A stretch of DNA of 64,000 bases, from positions 3,410,001 to 3,474,000 of the forward strand of contig NZ_NSDJ01000001.1 in NCBI RefSeq assembly GCF_003610915.1, read 5' to 3'. The DNA is from Rahnella variigena (GTDB lineage Bacteria > Pseudomonadota > Gammaproteobacteria > Enterobacterales > Enterobacteriaceae). Each line of letters starts with the position of its first letter. Position 1 is the stretch's first letter. Under the pieces are notes generated by a model. It saw only the letters and a list, made by a program, of their open reading frames with translations. It made no database searches and was not told where the DNA came from. Positions 63,156 through 64,000 of this stretch are shown here, in pieces. Both the position numbers and the translations under genes were made by a program.

Positions 63156-64000
63156 AAGCTTCACTCCTCAATGCGGCTTCCATGACCTGCTCCTGACTTA
63201 AATTGTTATTTTCCAGGCAGGCTTTCACCTGCCCGAGATGCATCACCACGACGCGGTCACTCAGTCCAAGCACTTCGGGTAACTCTGATGAGATAACGAT
63301 GATTGCCATTCCCTGTGCCGCAAGCTGGCCGATCAGTTTGTAGATTTCATGTTTTGCTCCCACATCGATTCCGCGTGTAGGTTCATCAAGAATTAAGATT
63401 TTGGGTTTCAGCAGCAGACAACGCGCCAGAATGGCTTTTTGTTGATTGCCGCCGCTGAGCCTTCCGATTGCCAGCTCGGGAGAAGATGTTTTAATTTTGA
63501 GTTGTTTCACCGATTCGCTGATGGTGTGCTGTTCCTGCGCTTCACGCAGAACACCGCCACCGCTGAACTGGCTCAGTGCTGCCAGCGTGATATTGCTGCC
63601 CACCGCCATCACCGGCACGATGCCGTCGCGTTTGCGGTCTTCGGGCACCATCGCCAGGCCACGGCGCATGGCATCACGGCAATCGGTAATCTGCACTTTA
63701 TGACCTTCGAGCCAGACATCTCCTGACCAGCGCCCCGGATAAACACCGAAAAGGCACTCCATCATTTCTGTTCTGCCTGCACCGACCAGGCCTGCGACGC
63801 CCAGCACTTCGCCCTGACGCAGCGTAAAACCGGCATTATCCACCCGCTTTATGTGGCGATTCACCGGATGCCACGCAGTGAGGTTTTCAATGCGCAAAAT
63901 TTCATTACCCATCTGCCGCTCACGCGGGGGGAATAACTCAGTGAGTTCGCGGCCCACCATCATAGCGATGATGTCCTTTTCCGACGTTCCGGCCGCATTG
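63148..64000 (-). CDS. xylG: Xylose ABC transporter ATP-binding protein XylG (partial)
   Basis: The C-terminal 283 residues are in the window; the gene continues beyond the right edge (the frame is open through [13 protein letters not shown] up to position 64000). This is the second nucleotide-binding domain of a two-domain sugar ABC ATPase: degenerate Walker [21 protein letters not shown], signature [19 protein letters not shown], Walker [21 protein letters not shown] and the C-terminal [20 protein letters not shown]. Ends [10 protein letters not shown]. It energises XylH; the binding-protein gene xylF, if present, lies outside the window. Confidence 0.95.
   Translation of the reverse strand, partial: NAAGTSEKDIIAMMVGRELTELFPPRERQMGNEILRIENLTAWHPVNRHIKRVDNAGFTLRQGEVLGVAGLVGAGRTEMMECLFGVYPGRWSGDVWLEGHKVQITDCRDAMRRGLAMVPEDRKRDGIVPVMAVGSNITLAALSQFSGGGVLREAQEQHTISESVKQLKIKTSSPELAIGRLSGGNQQKAILARCLLLKPKILILDEPTRGIDVGAKHEIYKLIGQLAAQGMAIIVISSELPEVLGLSDRVVVMHLGQVKACLENNNLSQEQVMEAALRSEAYV

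Noticed and set aside
1..64000. CRISPR arrays, tRNA or rRNA genes, prophage structural genes, integrases
   Set aside because: I looked for regularly spaced repeats, cloverleaf ends and typical proteins and saw none.

Overview
The window is chromosomal DNA of a motile, peritrichous-type enterobacterium. The order and sequence of the genes (fliY-dcyD-fliZA / fliC / fliDST, fliE / fliF-R, rlmC-ybjO-potIHGF-ybjN-rimK-nfsA, grxA, ybjM, ybjL-rybB, ybjG, dacC, gstB, yliI, yicJI, xylRHG) place it in Enterobacterales. The mixture of E. coli-like blocks with missing or rearranged members, together with ERIC repeats, suggests a Yersiniaceae-like genus such as Rahnella, Ewingella or Serratia relatives. 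The genus is an inference that I cannot verify here.

Layout. 1-7250: cystine-binding protein (cut by the window edge), D-cysteine desulfhydrase, FliZ, sigma-28, flagellin, and the divergent fliDST filament cap and chaperone operon. 7251-14153: an accessory stretch between fliT and fliE with an AraC regulator, a GhoT/OrtT-like membrane peptide, a Pmp3 protein, a DUF4186 protein, a GNAT acetyltransferase, a bestrophin-like protein and several small orphan genes. 14154-25972: fliE and the divergent fliFGHIJKLMNOPQR operon (MS ring, C ring, export ATPase, hook-length control, export gate), with stop-start overlaps at most junctions. 25978-37802: rlmC, ybjO, putrescine transporter potFGHI, ybjN, rimK, nfsA on the minus strand, then grxA, ybjM and ybjL. 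37905-37986: the sigma-E-dependent small RNA RybB. 38018-43347: a GT17 glycosyltransferase, a glyoxalase/bleomycin-resistance-fold protein, an OmpC-like porin, a small unknown protein, a methyltransferase and YbjG. 43483-51964: DacC, YdgC, an atypical HAD protein, a LysR / M20 peptidase / MFS transporter unit, GstB and YliI. 52262-64000: a sugar-uptake and glycoside region with an orphan periplasmic sugar-binding protein, YicJ symporter, YicI alpha-xylosidase, an IS3-family (IS150-group) element, a secreted DUF1996 protein, XylR and XylHG (xylG is cut by the right edge).

How the genes work together. FliA (sigma-28) made in the window should transcribe fliC and fliD from two exact sigma-28 promoters located face to face between them. 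The fliF-R operon builds the basal body and export gate that secrete those products. The PotFGHI proteins form a complete putrescine importer. YicJ/YicI import and cleave alpha-xylosides, releasing xylose, and XylR/XylGH handle free xylose next door, so the right-hand 12 kb reads as a xylose/xyloside locus with unexplained additions (orphan binding protein, DUF1996 protein).

The most notable observations are: three ERIC elements whose hairpin arms show compensatory base changes; an IS element inserted exactly in the loop of the yicI terminator, splitting its two arms; an orphan GhoT/OrtT-type peptide with a GTG start; a HAD-like protein in which the nucleophile Asp is Glu; the DUF1996 secreted protein in a xyloside locus; and two long hairpins between xylH and xylR. 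I did not find a clearly new multi-gene defence or mobile system; the best candidate for an undescribed system is the SBP-yicJI-DUF1996-xylR grouping.
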